Shown: positions 1 to 7,207 of the stretch, piece by piece
Layout of the letters: every line of letters starts with the position of its first letter
How positions within the stretch are numbered: the first letter of the stretch is position 1
Assembly: GCA_964402905.1 (NCBI GenBank)
Contig: CAYODU010000009.1
Coordinates: 1-25,556, forward strand
Reading direction: 5' to 3'
DNA: 25,556 nucleotides
Source of the DNA: JABIDZ01 sp964402905
GTDB taxonomy: Archaea > Iainarchaeota > Iainarchaeia > Iainarchaeales > JAAZKV01
Translations under genes and position numbers: made by a program
Notes under the pieces: model-generated
Seen by the model: only the letters and a program-made list of their open reading frames with translations
Told to the model about the DNA's origin: nothing
Databases searched by the model: none

Positions 1-156
1 CTAAAAGAACTCCCTGAAACTGCACGCGGAGGAATAGGCCCTGCAAATGCTTTTTACGATTTTGAAGCAAAAACACTTATTTTATTTGATTTAGAGCCAT
101 TTGATAGTTATGGCTCAAAACAATATAGCGCAAAAAAATCAAAGAAAACTGATTAG
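1..156 (+). CDS. C-terminal end of an unrecognised protein (5' end outside window)
   Basis: Frame 1 is open from the first base to a TAG at 154-156, giving 51 residues with no start codon in view. The tail is Lys/Ser-rich. The visible segment contains GGIGPANAFYDFEAKTLILF, which resembles the C-terminus of the protein at 5487-5879 (SGINSFYEEKTKTIYLFDV): both have Gly-Ile, then Phe-Tyr, then Lys-Thr, then Leu-Phe-Asp. The two may share a family, here with an added basic tail. The gene converges on the glycoside hydrolase gene, with 51 bases between the stops and a 9-bp inverted repeat (170-178 and 214-222) across the junction. No function can be assigned. Confidence 0.7.
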   Translation, partial: LKELPETARGGIGPANAFYDFEAKTLILFDLEPFDSYGSKQYSAKKSKKTD

Positions 157-207
157 TATACATAACTATTTTGATATGGAGAAAATTTAATAAAAAATTG
201 AAAACAA

Positions 208-1401
208 TTATTTCATATCAAATATTAGTCCGGACCAAACAAAGCGCTTTGGGCCCAAACCTTTTCCGGTCAAAGGATTAAAGTATTCATAGAAACCATT
301 TTCTTTTATCAGTTCAAAAGTTCTTTTCTTTAATATATTAGCTTCTTTGTCAAAATGATATTCTTTAAGTCCTTTGTAAATGAACCAGTTAATATTAATC
401 CATGTGCTTCCACGCCAATAACGATTTGGTTGGAATTGAATATCATTCATTGATACTGTTGGAACAGGATAATTTGCCCAGAACTTTTGTTTGTTAAAAA
501 GATATTTTTCAACAAGTTTCTTTGCATGTTTTTTTGAAATAACTCCTGTGAAAAGCGGTAAGAAAATTGAGGATGTTTCATGATCCAAGAGTTTTCTTTT
601 CTTGTGATTACACTCACAGTAAAGCTTCAACTTTTTATTATACAAATCAATTCTATATCTTTTTCTTACTCTTGGAAACAACCACTTATAGTGCCCAAGT
701 CTATCCGAACCAATTGCTTCAGCAAGAAAAATCATTGATTTTATTCCCCTTAGATAAGCTGTGTTAAATATAAGTGATTTAACATTAAACATTTTTGTTT
801 TAGAAAACTCTTTTGGATTATTTTTTAGTGCAACATACTTTTTTAGTATGCTTAATTTGAATCTCATCAACGCTTCTTTTGAAGGAGAACTCTCTTTGAA
901 ATTATATACTTTATCCCATGAAACAAAATCATCCATTCCTGTTTCCCATGGATGAACAACAAAAAGAAGATAATTATTTGAACGTTTTTTGTGTAACCAA
1001 GTATAATATTTGTCAAGAGAATCAAAAACCTCTTTTACAAATTCTTTGTCCTTTGTTTTCTTGTATATTTGTTCAACAGCATAAGCAACCATTGGAGGTT
1101 GTGTAATTGAAGAAGTGTTTTTCTTTGTTCCCCAATCAAGCTTATGATTTTTTGATTTTTTCCAATAAATCATGTGGGGGAGCATACCATTTTTCCATTG
1201 CCCTTTAATCAAAGAACGAATCTCTTTTTTTGCATTTTCTTTTTGTCCAAGAGACGAATAAATTATTGAGTGAAAACAACTATCCCAAAGCCATTGATGA
1301 GGATAAATTGAATCCGATTGTGCAGGAGCAGTGAAAAAGTTTCCATCAACAATGAACTGGTTACTTTTTAGAACCTTCAAATAATCTGATTTTAGATTCA
1401 T
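208..1401 (-). CDS. GH63 / mannosylglycerate hydrolase-like glycoside hydrolase
   Basis: A 397-residue protein of the (alpha/alpha)6-barrel GH63/MGH type. The N-terminal PHQWLWDSCFHS (Asp40) is the family's first sugar-binding block. HPWETGMDD (residues 151-159) matches the segment holding the general acid Asp, probably Asp158. A C-terminal GFYEYFNPLTG holds the likely catalytic Glu372. RYWRGSTWININW (about 330-340) is another conserved barrel block. No signal peptide is seen, so it is probably cytosolic. Family members cleave glucosyl- or mannosylglycerate, or trim alpha-glucosides; the substrate cannot be read from the sequence. Length fits the compact prokaryotic members. The start is supported by a TATA-like element about 26 bases upstream (leaderless). 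It is divergent from the sigma-like gene at 1512. Confidence 0.85.
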   Translation of the reverse strand: MNLKSDYLKVLKSNQFIVDGNFFTAPAQSDSIYPHQWLWDSCFHSIIYSSLGQKENAKKEIRSLIKGQWKNGMLPHMIYWKKSKNHKLDWGTKKNTSSITQPPMVAYAVEQIYKKTKDKEFVKEVFDSLDKYYTWLHKKRSNNYLLFVVHPWETGMDDFVSWDKVYNFKESSPSKEALMRFKLSILKKYVALKNNPKEFSKTKMFNVKSLIFNTAYLRGIKSMIFLAEAIGSDRLGHYKWLFPRVRKRYRIDLYNKKLKLYCECNHKKRKLLDHETSSIFLPLFTGVISKKHAKKLVEKYLFNKQKFWANYPVPTVSMNDIQFQPNRYWRGSTWININWFIYKGLKEYHFDKEANILKKRTFELIKENGFYEYFNPLTGKGLGPKRFVWSGLIFDMK

Positions 1402-1422
1402 AGTTAAAAGAGAACTAACACG

Positions 1423-1432
1423 CTTAAATAAT
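1423..1432 (-). promoter_or_regulatory. TATA-like element for the glycoside hydrolase gene
   Basis: On the minus strand this reads ATTATTTAAG. Its centre is about 26 bases upstream of the ATG at 1401, so transcription would begin at or next to the start codon. Spacing is the main support. Confidence 0.5.
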
Positions 1433-1482
1433 TTCCTCCAATATAAAAAACACTAATTGTTGGACAGATTTCCAAAGGTAAG

Positions 1483-1493
1483 CTTTTATTTTT
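1483..1493 (+). promoter_or_regulatory. TATA-like element for the HTH/sigma-like gene
   Basis: CTTTTATTTTT, centred about 25 bases before the ATG at 1512. The spacing predicts a leaderless mRNA. Confidence 0.4.
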
Positions 1494-1511
1494 AGAAATT
1501 CTTAATCATTT

Positions 1512-2234
1512 ATGGTTGCCCAAAGATTGCCCTTGGCTAAAGAAAATGCTATTGCAAGATTACTTGATAAGCAAAGATTTATGTCTCAAAGAAGTATAGC
1601 ACGAAGACATAATGTGTCACCAGGCACTGTGGCAAAAATAAACCGTTTAAGGCAAATAAGATCTAAACAAGGAGTGAGGGTGGGCGATACGAGGCTCCCA
1701 CTTAAAACATTTAATGCAATTGTTAAGGGACTAGTAGAACACCCCGAAATGAGTTTTAGGGATCTAGTAAAATTTTTGAAGAAGAGAAAGATTTGTATTG
1801 ATCCCACCACCATATGGAGGATAAATGAACGACTAAAAATACAATCAAAGCAAATGATTGTTGAGAGACACGCTAGGATTGAAAAGGAAAAAGCTTTGCG
1901 GCGGAAAGGGAAAAGCAATAAACCCAAACTTTGTTTGTTCACCCCAAAAGAAAAATGGGATATTTTAGTGGCAAGCCAGAAATGGTTAGAGAAAGTCATA
2001 GCCAAAGAAATAAGCCTTGCCGGATTTCCCGCACAAGATAATATGGACATACTCCAACAAACAATCCTTGAAGGATTTCATGCTCTTGATTATGTGCGTT
2101 CCAAAGCCAACCCAGTTGGTTACCTTACTGGTGTTGCAAGAAACAATGCAAGAGAATATTTGAGAAGAAAGAGGCATTTGGCTGAAGTCCCTTTTGATGA
2201 CGAAATAAGAGAAAAAGACGCTCTCGAAATATAA
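1512..2234 (+). CDS. Two-HTH protein with a C-terminal sigma-70 region-2-like domain
   Basis: A 240-residue basic protein. Residues 23-46 (FMSQRSIARRHNVSPGTVAK) form a homeodomain-like HTH, and residues 78-105 (MSFRDLVKFLKKR then DPTTIWRINERL) form a second HTH; the pair resembles the DNA-binding part of IS630/Tc1-type transposases. After a basic linker (120-140), residues 145-230 look like region 2 of bacterial ECF sigma factors. DNMDILQQTILEGFHALD followed by NPVGYLTGVARNNAREYL and RRKRH matches the family pattern D-x-x-Q-x-x-F/I ... P-x-x-(W/Y)-L-x-x-(I/V)-A-R-N-x-A-x-x-x-L-R-R-x-R. No region-4 domain and no transposase catalytic domain follow. Archaea recruit RNA polymerase with TBP and TFB, so a true sigma role is not implied. 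A regulator or a domesticated transposon protein is possible. The domain resemblance is seen in sequence; function is inferred. Confidence 0.75.
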   Translation: MVAQRLPLAKENAIARLLDKQRFMSQRSIARRHNVSPGTVAKINRLRQIRSKQGVRVGDTRLPLKTFNAIVKGLVEHPEMSFRDLVKFLKKRKICIDPTTIWRINERLKIQSKQMIVERHARIEKEKALRRKGKSNKPKLCLFTPKEKWDILVASQKWLEKVIAKEISLAGFPAQDNMDILQQTILEGFHALDYVRSKANPVGYLTGVARNNAREYLRRKRHLAEVPFDDEIREKDALEI

Positions 2235-2303
2235 AATAATATATATGTAAAGTAAATGCTAAATTAAATACTATTTTATAAATGTCTTTTTTACTCAAAG
2301 AAA

Positions 2304-2314
2304 GTATTTAATTA
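2304..2314 (+). promoter_or_regulatory. TATA-like element for the APH-fold kinase gene
   Basis: GTATTTAATTA, centred about 26 bases upstream of the ATG at 2335. No Shine-Dalgarno is present before that ATG, consistent with a leaderless message. Confidence 0.45.
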
Positions 2315-2334
2315 TTTGAATGTAATTATCTTGC

Positions 2335-3239
2335 ATGAGCAAAATAAGAGAAATGTCTTTGACAGAAATAAAAAATATTATTTCACAAGAAAAAGAGTTT
2401 GAAAATATCAGGGATTGGAAGTTTGAGCACATCAAAATCGGAGAAATGCACCACACTTACAAAGTTTCTAAGAACAAAAAAACTTATTTTGTTAAAGAAC
2501 TAAAAATTCATGAAGCTCAAATGGAATACTTTTTATCAAAATTACAGTTTAGGCACTTACCTTACACTGTTTTTCCAAGTTTATTAGAAAAGAAAGTTTT
2601 GGTTAGAGATTATATTAAAGGAGAGATGTTAAAAAACAAAAATATTGATCTTGGCTTAGTGAAGGACTTTGCTCTAATGAGAAAACAAATAAATAACAAA
2701 TCTTTTTTCAATAAACACAATATCTTTAAATTAAATAATTTTTCTAGGAAAGACAATGGTTTTTACGCTAAGAGTTTAAACAAAAACTTTAAAATTGCTC
2801 CAAAAAGACTAAGACAATTAGATAAGTACAATTTAGAAGAAGTGAATAATTATTGGGACATTTATTATCATTTAAAACAAAATAAGAAAAAAATCATCAA
2901 AGATTTTGTTTCAATGCCTTTTGCAAGACAACACCAAGATTTCAGAGAAGATAATATAATTATCGATTCACAGGGAAAACAAAATCTTATTGATTGGGGC
3001 TCTTCTTATGGTTACCACCCATTCATGTTTGATCCAGCTCCTTTTTTAATTTATAATAAAAAAGCGCTTAAAACATACATTGACAACATTGGTTTTTGCG
3101 ATAATGTAAAAAAAGATAAAATTCAAACGTGGTTGTATGCTGGTTTAGCAGCCAAGTTTTTTGATAATGTAATGTGGCGATTAGATCCTAGCGAATACCG
3201 AGCAAACACTAAAGTAAAGTGTAGAAAATATTTAGCATA
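2335..3239 (+). CDS. Aminoglycoside phosphotransferase/choline kinase-fold kinase, 3' end lost in gap
   Basis: About 301 residues are readable before the 100-N gap removes the C-terminus. The kinase signature is clear: catalytic loop HQDFREDNIIID with His200, Asp202 and Asn207 (HxDxxxxN), then NLIDWGSSYG with Asp220 as the metal-binding DFG equivalent. The N-lobe has a YFVKEL strand (residues 51-56) whose Lys is the likely ATP contact. These enzymes phosphorylate small molecules (sugars, amino alcohols, aminoglycosides); the substrate is not predictable. It is preceded by its own TATA-like element and appears to be a single-gene unit. Most of the C-lobe is present, so probably only a short tail is missing. 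Confidence 0.85.
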
Positions 3240-3339
3240 NNNNNNNNNNNNNNNNNNNNNNNNNNNNNNNNNNNNNNNNNNNNNNNNNNNNNNNNNNNNN
3301 NNNNNNNNNNNNNNNNNNNNNNNNNNNNNNNNNNNNNNN
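3240..3339. other. Scaffold gap (100 N)
   Basis: Exactly 100 consecutive N, the usual placeholder for a gap of unknown size. It truncates the kinase gene at 2335 and hides whatever lies before 3340. Confidence 0.98.
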
Positions 3340-3368
3340 TGAAAAACACACTTTTTTTAGGACAGCTT

Positions 3369-3404
3369 TTTGGGAAGAACTTTAAAAAAATAGTTCTTCC
3401 CAAA
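3369..3404 (-). terminator. Stem-loop just past the GNAT gene stop
   Basis: Perfect 13-bp inverted repeat: 3369-3381 pairs with 3392-3404 around a 10-base A-rich loop. It starts 9 bases beyond the minus-strand GNAT stop at 3414. No clear U-tract follows on the minus strand, so the terminator role is inferred from position and stem strength. Confidence 0.5.
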
Positions 3405-3413
3405 CATTGCTTT

Positions 3414-4022
3414 TTAGAGCTCTCTATACTGAGCTTTTTCCCAGTCCTCTTTTAGCAAGCCATAGGTATTGATGTCATGAAGAACATTTGTTGCTTTGGC
3501 ACGCATTGCTTGTTTTTTTGTTCCTTCGAAAACAAAGCCCAGTTTTTCTATTACCCTATTAGAGCCTTTGTTTTCTATTACTGCGTGCACATCAATCCTG
3601 TTTAGCTTCAAGTCATTGAAAGCAAATTCAATTACTTTTTTAGCTGCTTCAGTTACTATGCCTTGGCTCCAATATTTTTCACCAAGCCAATAACCTATTT
3701 CAGCCATGCCGTTAAAGTAATCGATTTTTCTTAAACCAACAATGCCGGCTAGTGCTTCAAGAGGATTATTCTATGCAAAGCAATTTTCCTTGGGAACTAT
3801 TGCAAAAGCAAAGTTTTCCCTTGGATTTTTTGCTTGCTCTACAACCGTTGATTTCAGGAAAGCCTCTGCATCAGCAATAGTATATGGGTGCGGTACAACA
3901 GCAAGGAAACGGCTTACGCTAAGCGGAGCTATTAGCTCAGCAATAATTGCCGCGTCCTCAAGCTGCACTTCCCGCAGAATTAGACGATTTGTTTCTATTC
4001 TTATTCTATGAACTACTACCAC
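3414..4022 (-). pseudogene. RimJ/RimL-type GNAT N-acetyltransferase interrupted by an in-frame TAG
   Basis: Read as one frame this is 203 codons, a normal length for RimJ/RimL acetyltransferases, with a single amber TAG at 3771-3773. The N-terminal part has the family opening RIETNRLILRE and an acceptor-side region to FAIVPKENCFA. After the TAG the same frame continues with NNPLEALAGIVGLRKI, then GYWLGEKYWSQGIVTEA (acetyl-CoA loop, about residues 108-125) and RVIEKLGFVFEGT. Nothing is missing on either side, so a point nonsense mutation or base-call error explains it best. Six other genes here end in TAG (154, 10004, 10741, 11336, 13435, 23880), which argues against general recoding. AAGGAG directly abuts the GTG at 4022, too close for initiation, so the real start may be slightly downstream. 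Its base composition looks less AT-rich than its neighbours, suggesting recent transfer. Confidence 0.8.
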
Positions 4023-4179
4023 CTCCTTGGTAAAGAAGCTCTGTTGAGGCAGTTAAAAAGAAATCATTGAAAAATAGTGTAACAATCTAAACAGAAAAAA
4101 TTAAATTTATACATAACAATACTTGCTCCAATAATTTAATTCTCAATGCTCTCGCCCCGGTTTTTCCACAACAACAATT

Positions 4180-4223
4180 CTTATTTGGCCCACAATACAA
4201 ACAACAAAGAGGGCCAAAATAAG
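4180..4223. repeat. Long inverted repeat in noncoding stretch
   Basis: CTTATTTGGCCC at 4180-4191 pairs with GGGCCAAAATAAG at 4211-4223: 12 bp with one bulged A and a 19-base loop. It lies in the gene-free stretch 4023-4510. Role unknown. Confidence 0.6.
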
Positions 4224-4283
4224 CAATTTAAACGCATTTTACGCCACCACAATAATGGAATATCATTCAAATAAGCCCATAGT

Positions 4284-4323
4284 GCTATTTTAGGTCATTT
4301 AAGGCTATTTTTGGACATTTAAA
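4284..4323. repeat. Tandem 20-base direct repeat
   Basis: Two adjacent 20-base units, 4284-4303 and 4304-4323, agree at 17 of 20 positions and share GCTATTTT near the start and CATTTAA near the end. They lie 7 bases before the hairpin at 4331. Confidence 0.6.
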
Positions 4324-4330
4324 CTTGTTT

Positions 4331-4356
4331 TGCGGTATAATCATCATTATACCGCA
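4331..4356. repeat. 11-bp perfect hairpin in noncoding stretch
   Basis: TGCGGTATAAT at 4331-4341 pairs perfectly with 4346-4356 around the tetraloop CATC. Apart from the three repeats listed I see no coding sequence in 4023-4510. The hairpin may be a terminator, a short RNA element or the end of a small mobile element; flanking target duplications were not evident. Confidence 0.6.
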
Positions 4357-4480
4357 CAATTCCTTCGTAAAATAATGGGTTTTTGTAAAAAAAGTGGCTA
4401 AAAAGTTATTAGTGGAAGTGCACAATCCCAAAATTAAAGGTGGCACGAAAAAAAGGTTATGTATAAGAAAAGGGCACAAA

Positions 4481-4489
4481 ACTTAAATT
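4481..4489 (+). promoter_or_regulatory. TATA-like element for the 50-residue zinc-knuckle gene
   Basis: ACTTAAATT, centred 26 bases before the ATG at 4511. This spacing is the main support that the short downstream frame is expressed. Confidence 0.45.
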
Positions 4490-4510
4490 CTTGAAAAACA
4501 ATAGTTAAAC

Positions 4511-4663
4511 ATGGCAATAAAAGCAATCTGTGACTTCTGCAAAGAAGAACTAAATGAATTTGGAGCACTATTATTCTCTCCCCCAAGCGGAAACGACGTA
4601 AAAAAGTACCACATCTGCAAAAAGTGTTTTGAAGAAATAAAAACCCAGAAACAACTAAAGTAA
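4511..4663 (+). CDS. 50-residue zinc-ribbon-like microprotein
   Basis: ATG to TAA gives 50 residues with two Cys pairs, CDFC (residues 7-10) and CKKC (36-39), 25 residues apart: a four-Cys zinc-binding arrangement like a small zinc ribbon or treble clef. The sequence between is LNEFGALLFSPPSG, and the C-terminus is Lys-rich. No signal or membrane segment is present. A TATA-like element 26 bases upstream matches the leaderless pattern seen across the window. It may bind nucleic acid or a protein partner; I do not recognise a family. It stands alone between the GNAT remnant and the unknown gene at 4941. Confidence 0.7.
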   Translation: MAIKAICDFCKEELNEFGALLFSPPSGNDVKKYHICKKCFEEIKTQKQLK

Positions 4664-4909
4664 GCGATTTGGAATAGCAATAACAATAACAAAAAAAGAA
4701 ATTGGGCTAACACAAAAGGGTTCTTTTGAAAAGGATAAAAAATAATCAAATCCGGGACATGAGAAAAAGTGTCCTACAAATAGTGTGTTTATTGTTTTTG
4801 GGGGGGGCAAAAATGATGAAAAATCAAAAACCCGAAAAATCACCCAAAAAAGCCATTATGTAGCCATTGTAAACATAACTGTGTTTTGGTGTGCTTCAAT
4901 TCAGAAAGT

Positions 4910-4920
4910 AATTTATACAA
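4910..4920 (+). promoter_or_regulatory. TATA-like element deciding the start at 4941
   Basis: AATTTATACAA, centred about 27 bases before the ATG at 4941. It favours that ATG over the open frame that extends back to 4785, because upstream starts would precede the promoter. Confidence 0.5.
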
Positions 4921-4940
4921 CTCGCCACACAATTGTTTTA

Positions 4941-5468
4941 ATGCCTAAAATTACTATTAAAGTAGAAGAACCATGGGAACTTATAGCTTCTGGAGAATCC
5001 ATACCATTAGGAAAACACAAGATTGTTATAAATGCAACAAAAAATGAACAAGATGTGGGCAGATGCATTATTGAAATTACCAAAATACACCCAGATGCAC
5101 CCCCATCAACAATGATTAGGCTTGTGGGTTTCCCAAACAGACCAGCGGACTTTTTTCTTTCCACAAGAGAAGTTTTGAATGGATTAATGATTATTCTAAA
5201 AAAGAAGAACATAGCTAGGGCAAGTTTCAGAGCCATCAATAGTGAGCCCCTTATTGCTGAACTAGTAAAACACAGTAATTTGTTTGTTAAACGCTCAGTA
5301 GGCTTACCAGATTACTACTATTTTGAACCAAACAGAAAACCAACAATAAAAAAAGAATTTTTCAGAATTTTAAGACAAAAATTTCCACGCACAAGAAAAC
5401 CAATAGCCCCACAGACAAAACCAACTAGTGTAGGAAAAAAAGGAACCAAAAGAATAATGAGGGGTTAA
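4941..5468 (+). CDS. Unrecognised 175-residue protein, possibly GNAT-like, with basic tail
   Basis: The frame is open from 4785, but the ATG at 4941 is preferred because of the TATA-like element at 4910-4920. The body (about residues 1-135) looks mixed alpha/beta: strands around KHKIVINATK and GRCIIEITKI, then a helix and a strand-helix-strand around IARASFRAINSEPLIAELVK and KRSVGLPDYYYFEP. That last part loosely resembles the end of a GNAT fold (Asn followed by a helix, then an aromatic strand), but the acetyl-CoA loop is not evident. Residues 136-175 form a Lys/Arg/Pro-rich tail, probably disordered and perhaps RNA-binding. It converges on the gene at 5487 with 18 bases between. Function unknown. 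Confidence 0.7.
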   Translation: MPKITIKVEEPWELIASGESIPLGKHKIVINATKNEQDVGRCIIEITKIHPDAPPSTMIRLVGFPNRPADFFLSTREVLNGLMIILKKKNIARASFRAINSEPLIAELVKHSNLFVKRSVGLPDYYYFEPNRKPTIKKEFFRILRQKFPRTRKPIAPQTKPTSVGKKGTKRIMRG

Positions 5469-5486
5469 ACATAGCAAAACAAGAAA

Positions 5487-5879
5487 TTAAACGTCAAACA
5501 AATATATTGTTTTCGTTTTTTCCTCATAAAAAGAGTTTATCCCAGAAGATTCATGAATATCAATACTACTAAATCTATTGCCGAGTTCTTCAATTGCAAT
5601 TCGTAATTCACGAAAATCCTTTCCTTTATAATCGTCAACTAACTTAACTCGTCGAGCATTAAAAAAATCTGTTAGTACAACTGTTTTTGAAACACTCATT
5701 CCCCCACCCACTTTACCATAAATAAAATGTGGCTTTACAACAACTAATTTAAATCCCCCAAATTCACCCCCAAGCAACTTTACCATTCTTTCGGCTTTGG
5801 CATACCTATGTAAAACTGTTCTTGGAGAAGACATGTCTTCCTTAAGAAAGTAACTCCTTCCAAACATGTCAACACGCAA
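5487..5879 (-). CDS. Unrecognised 130-residue protein
   Basis: The annotated start is a TTG only 2 bases after the upstream gene's stop (TAA-C-TTG region), and an ATG four codons in (5867) is an equally good choice. Neither has a clear Shine-Dalgarno, so translational coupling within a two-gene operon is likely. The protein is alpha/beta with no membrane segment. Notable parts are LLGGEFGGFKLVVVKPHFIY, a Gly-rich GKVGGGMSVSKTVVLTD and a C-terminus SGINSFYEEKTKTIYLFDV. The C-terminus resembles the partial protein at 1-156. No catalytic motif is recognised. Confidence 0.7.
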   Translation of the reverse strand: MRVDMFGRSYFLKEDMSSPRTVLHRYAKAERMVKLLGGEFGGFKLVVVKPHFIYGKVGGGMSVSKTVVLTDFFNARRVKLVDDYKGKDFRELRIAIEELGNRFSSIDIHESSGINSFYEEKTKTIYLFDV

Positions 5880-5881
5880 AG

Positions 5882-6172
5882 TTATAAGGTTATTTTCCCC
5901 TTAACCGATCCAGTCGTCCTTGGAGAGATGACAACACCTAATTCCGGATCTCGCACAACTTTCCCTTTTAATAGCATAGAATAATTAGCATCAACTAACT
6001 TGCGAACAGCAGTAAAATGCCCATGAGAATCTCCCCGCTCAAGAGAATCCCTAACTAGTTGTTTAAATTCAGGGGTATACGCAATAAATCGCGTTCGATT
6101 AGAACGCCTATCCAAACCCAAAACGGGCCCCCTTATTCTACGAATGAAATGGAGCAGTAAGTTCTTGTGCAT
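5882..6172 (-). CDS. Unrecognised 96-residue basic protein
   Basis: First gene of a two-gene minus-strand unit with the gene at 5487. The protein opens MHKNLLLHFIRRIRGPV, is Arg-rich in its first third, has a central helix YTPEFKQLVRDSLERGDS and ends in strands GKVVRDPELGVVISP and GSVKGKITL. There is no Cys, signal or membrane segment. A TATA-like stretch (AAGGTTTATC on the minus strand, about 6196-6205) lies about 28 bases before the ATG at 6172, again predicting a leaderless message. Not recognised; a nucleic-acid contact is plausible from its charge. Confidence 0.7.
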   Translation of the reverse strand: MHKNLLLHFIRRIRGPVLGLDRRSNRTRFIAYTPEFKQLVRDSLERGDSHGHFTAVRKLVDANYSMLLKGKVVRDPELGVVISPRTTGSVKGKITL

Positions 6173-6248
6173 ATCAAATTAAATGAACTGAAAAAAGATA
6201 AACCTTTACATTTAACAATTATACTTATTAAAACCCAAAAAATTAAGA

Positions 6249-6872
6249 TTATTTCATTACTTTCAGTTTTCTCATTTCTTTGAATAATTGTTTGTTGTTT
6301 TTGAAGTGAATTATTTTCATGCCAAATTCTTTTGCTGCATCCAAAAAACTAGCATCATCATCAATGAACAAACATTCTTTTCCTTCTACCCCAAGCTCAG
6401 ATATTGCTCGCGCAAATATTTTAATATCAGGTTTTGCTAAACCAACTCTGCATGAAAGTAAAACCGGTTTAAAATAATAAAAGATTTTTTGTCTTTGATG
6501 GAAACGCGCTGTATCATCAAAAATATTTGAAACCAAAGCTATTTTGTATTTTTTCTTCAATTCAAGTATTTTTTTTAATAGTTCGTCATTTGTCTTCACA
6601 GTTCGGTTATAATTTCGCTCCCACATTAGAGTAATTATATCGCTTTCGTATTCTAGTCCAAACCTTCCACGAATAGCACTACAAAACTCTTTTATTGAAA
6701 TTTTTCCAAGAATAAGCTTTTCGTGATTATCTGCTTCTATTTTTTTAAGTAATTCAAAATCTATTTTTAGCTCTTCAGCAAAGGTCTTCAACAAATTATT
6801 TAAATCATTGAAAATAATTACTCCGCCCAAATCAAAAATAAGTGCTTTAATCATTAACAAAAAAGAGTGCAA
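6249..6872 (-). CDS. HAD-superfamily (subfamily IA) hydrolase
   Basis: 207 residues with all four HAD motifs: motif I IFDLGGV (nucleophile Asp14), motif II VSN (Ser115), motif III Lys147 in LAKPDIKIF, and motif IV LFIDDD (Asp171-173). The alpha-helical cap after motif I and the FDLGGV form, which lacks the second Asp of DxD, point to the subgroup that includes FMN/sugar-phosphate phosphatases and epoxide-hydrolase N-domains. The missing second Asp means the phosphatase general acid is not in its usual place, although many relatives share this. It is cytosolic with unknown substrate. Met1 fits the TATA-like element at 6895-6905 (about 28 bases), but Met7 (MIKALIFD) would be the conventional family start. 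Confidence 0.88.
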   Translation of the reverse strand: MHSFLLMIKALIFDLGGVIIFNDLNNLLKTFAEELKIDFELLKKIEADNHEKLILGKISIKEFCSAIRGRFGLEYESDIITLMWERNYNRTVKTNDELLKKILELKKKYKIALVSNIFDDTARFHQRQKIFYYFKPVLLSCRVGLAKPDIKIFARAISELGVEGKECLFIDDDASFLDAAKEFGMKIIHFKNNKQLFKEMRKLKVMK

Positions 6873-6894
6873 GAGATTATATTACAATATGCAA

Positions 6895-6905
6895 AATTTA
6901 TACAA
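6895..6905 (-). promoter_or_regulatory. TATA-like element for the HAD gene
   Basis: Minus-strand TTGTATAAATT, about 28 bases before the ATG at 6872. It supports Met1 as a leaderless start. Confidence 0.45.
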
Positions 6906-6972
6906 AACAAATAATAACAGGAAACAATGGAACCAAAAAAAAGATTTAAATTATTTTTTTTTGAAATAGGAA

Positions 6973-7026
6973 CGAGATATTAAAATCAGAAGCCTGGTGA
7001 GCCTATCCCATCCCCATTTCTTTTTT
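6973..7026 (+). ncRNA. Possible short RNA gene in a 335-base intergenic stretch
   Basis: The stretch 6873-7207 has no credible ORF. Within it a TATA-like GATTTAAATTA (6943-6953) would start transcription near 6973. A locally GC-richer segment follows (AGCCTGGTGAGCCTATCCC around 6991-7009), then a T-run at 7021-7026. In AT-rich archaeal genomes GC islands between genes are often structured RNAs. I see no C/D boxes and no tRNA fold, so this is only a candidate. The AT-only palindrome AGTTATTAATAACT at 7091-7104 lies in the same stretch. Confidence 0.22.
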
Positions 7027-7207
7027 ATTAAAACCTATAACCAATTTTGATAGACCATCTCCACAAAAGTAATAAGTTAATGGGCAATTGAGTTATTAAT
7101 AACTAATAAGAGAATAGTGTGACAAAAGTAATACTGAAATTATTTTTTACTAACAAAAAGATACACTTTTGAGCATTTACTCCCCACTGCACATTTGTTT
7201 GAGAAGA

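Noticed and set aside
3414..4022. Pyrrolysine at the GNAT in-frame TAG
   Set aside because: TAG ends at least six other genes here, there is no evidence of a pyl system in view, and the gene is not a methylamine methyltransferase.
4785..4940. Upstream extension of the gene at 4941 to a start at 4785
   Set aside because: The extra residues begin at a G8 run and precede the TATA-like element at 4910-4920, so they would not be in the transcript.
5830..5845. Perfect 14-base palindrome GAAGACATGTCTTC
   Set aside because: It lies inside the coding sequence of the gene at 5487 with no promoter nearby; probably chance.
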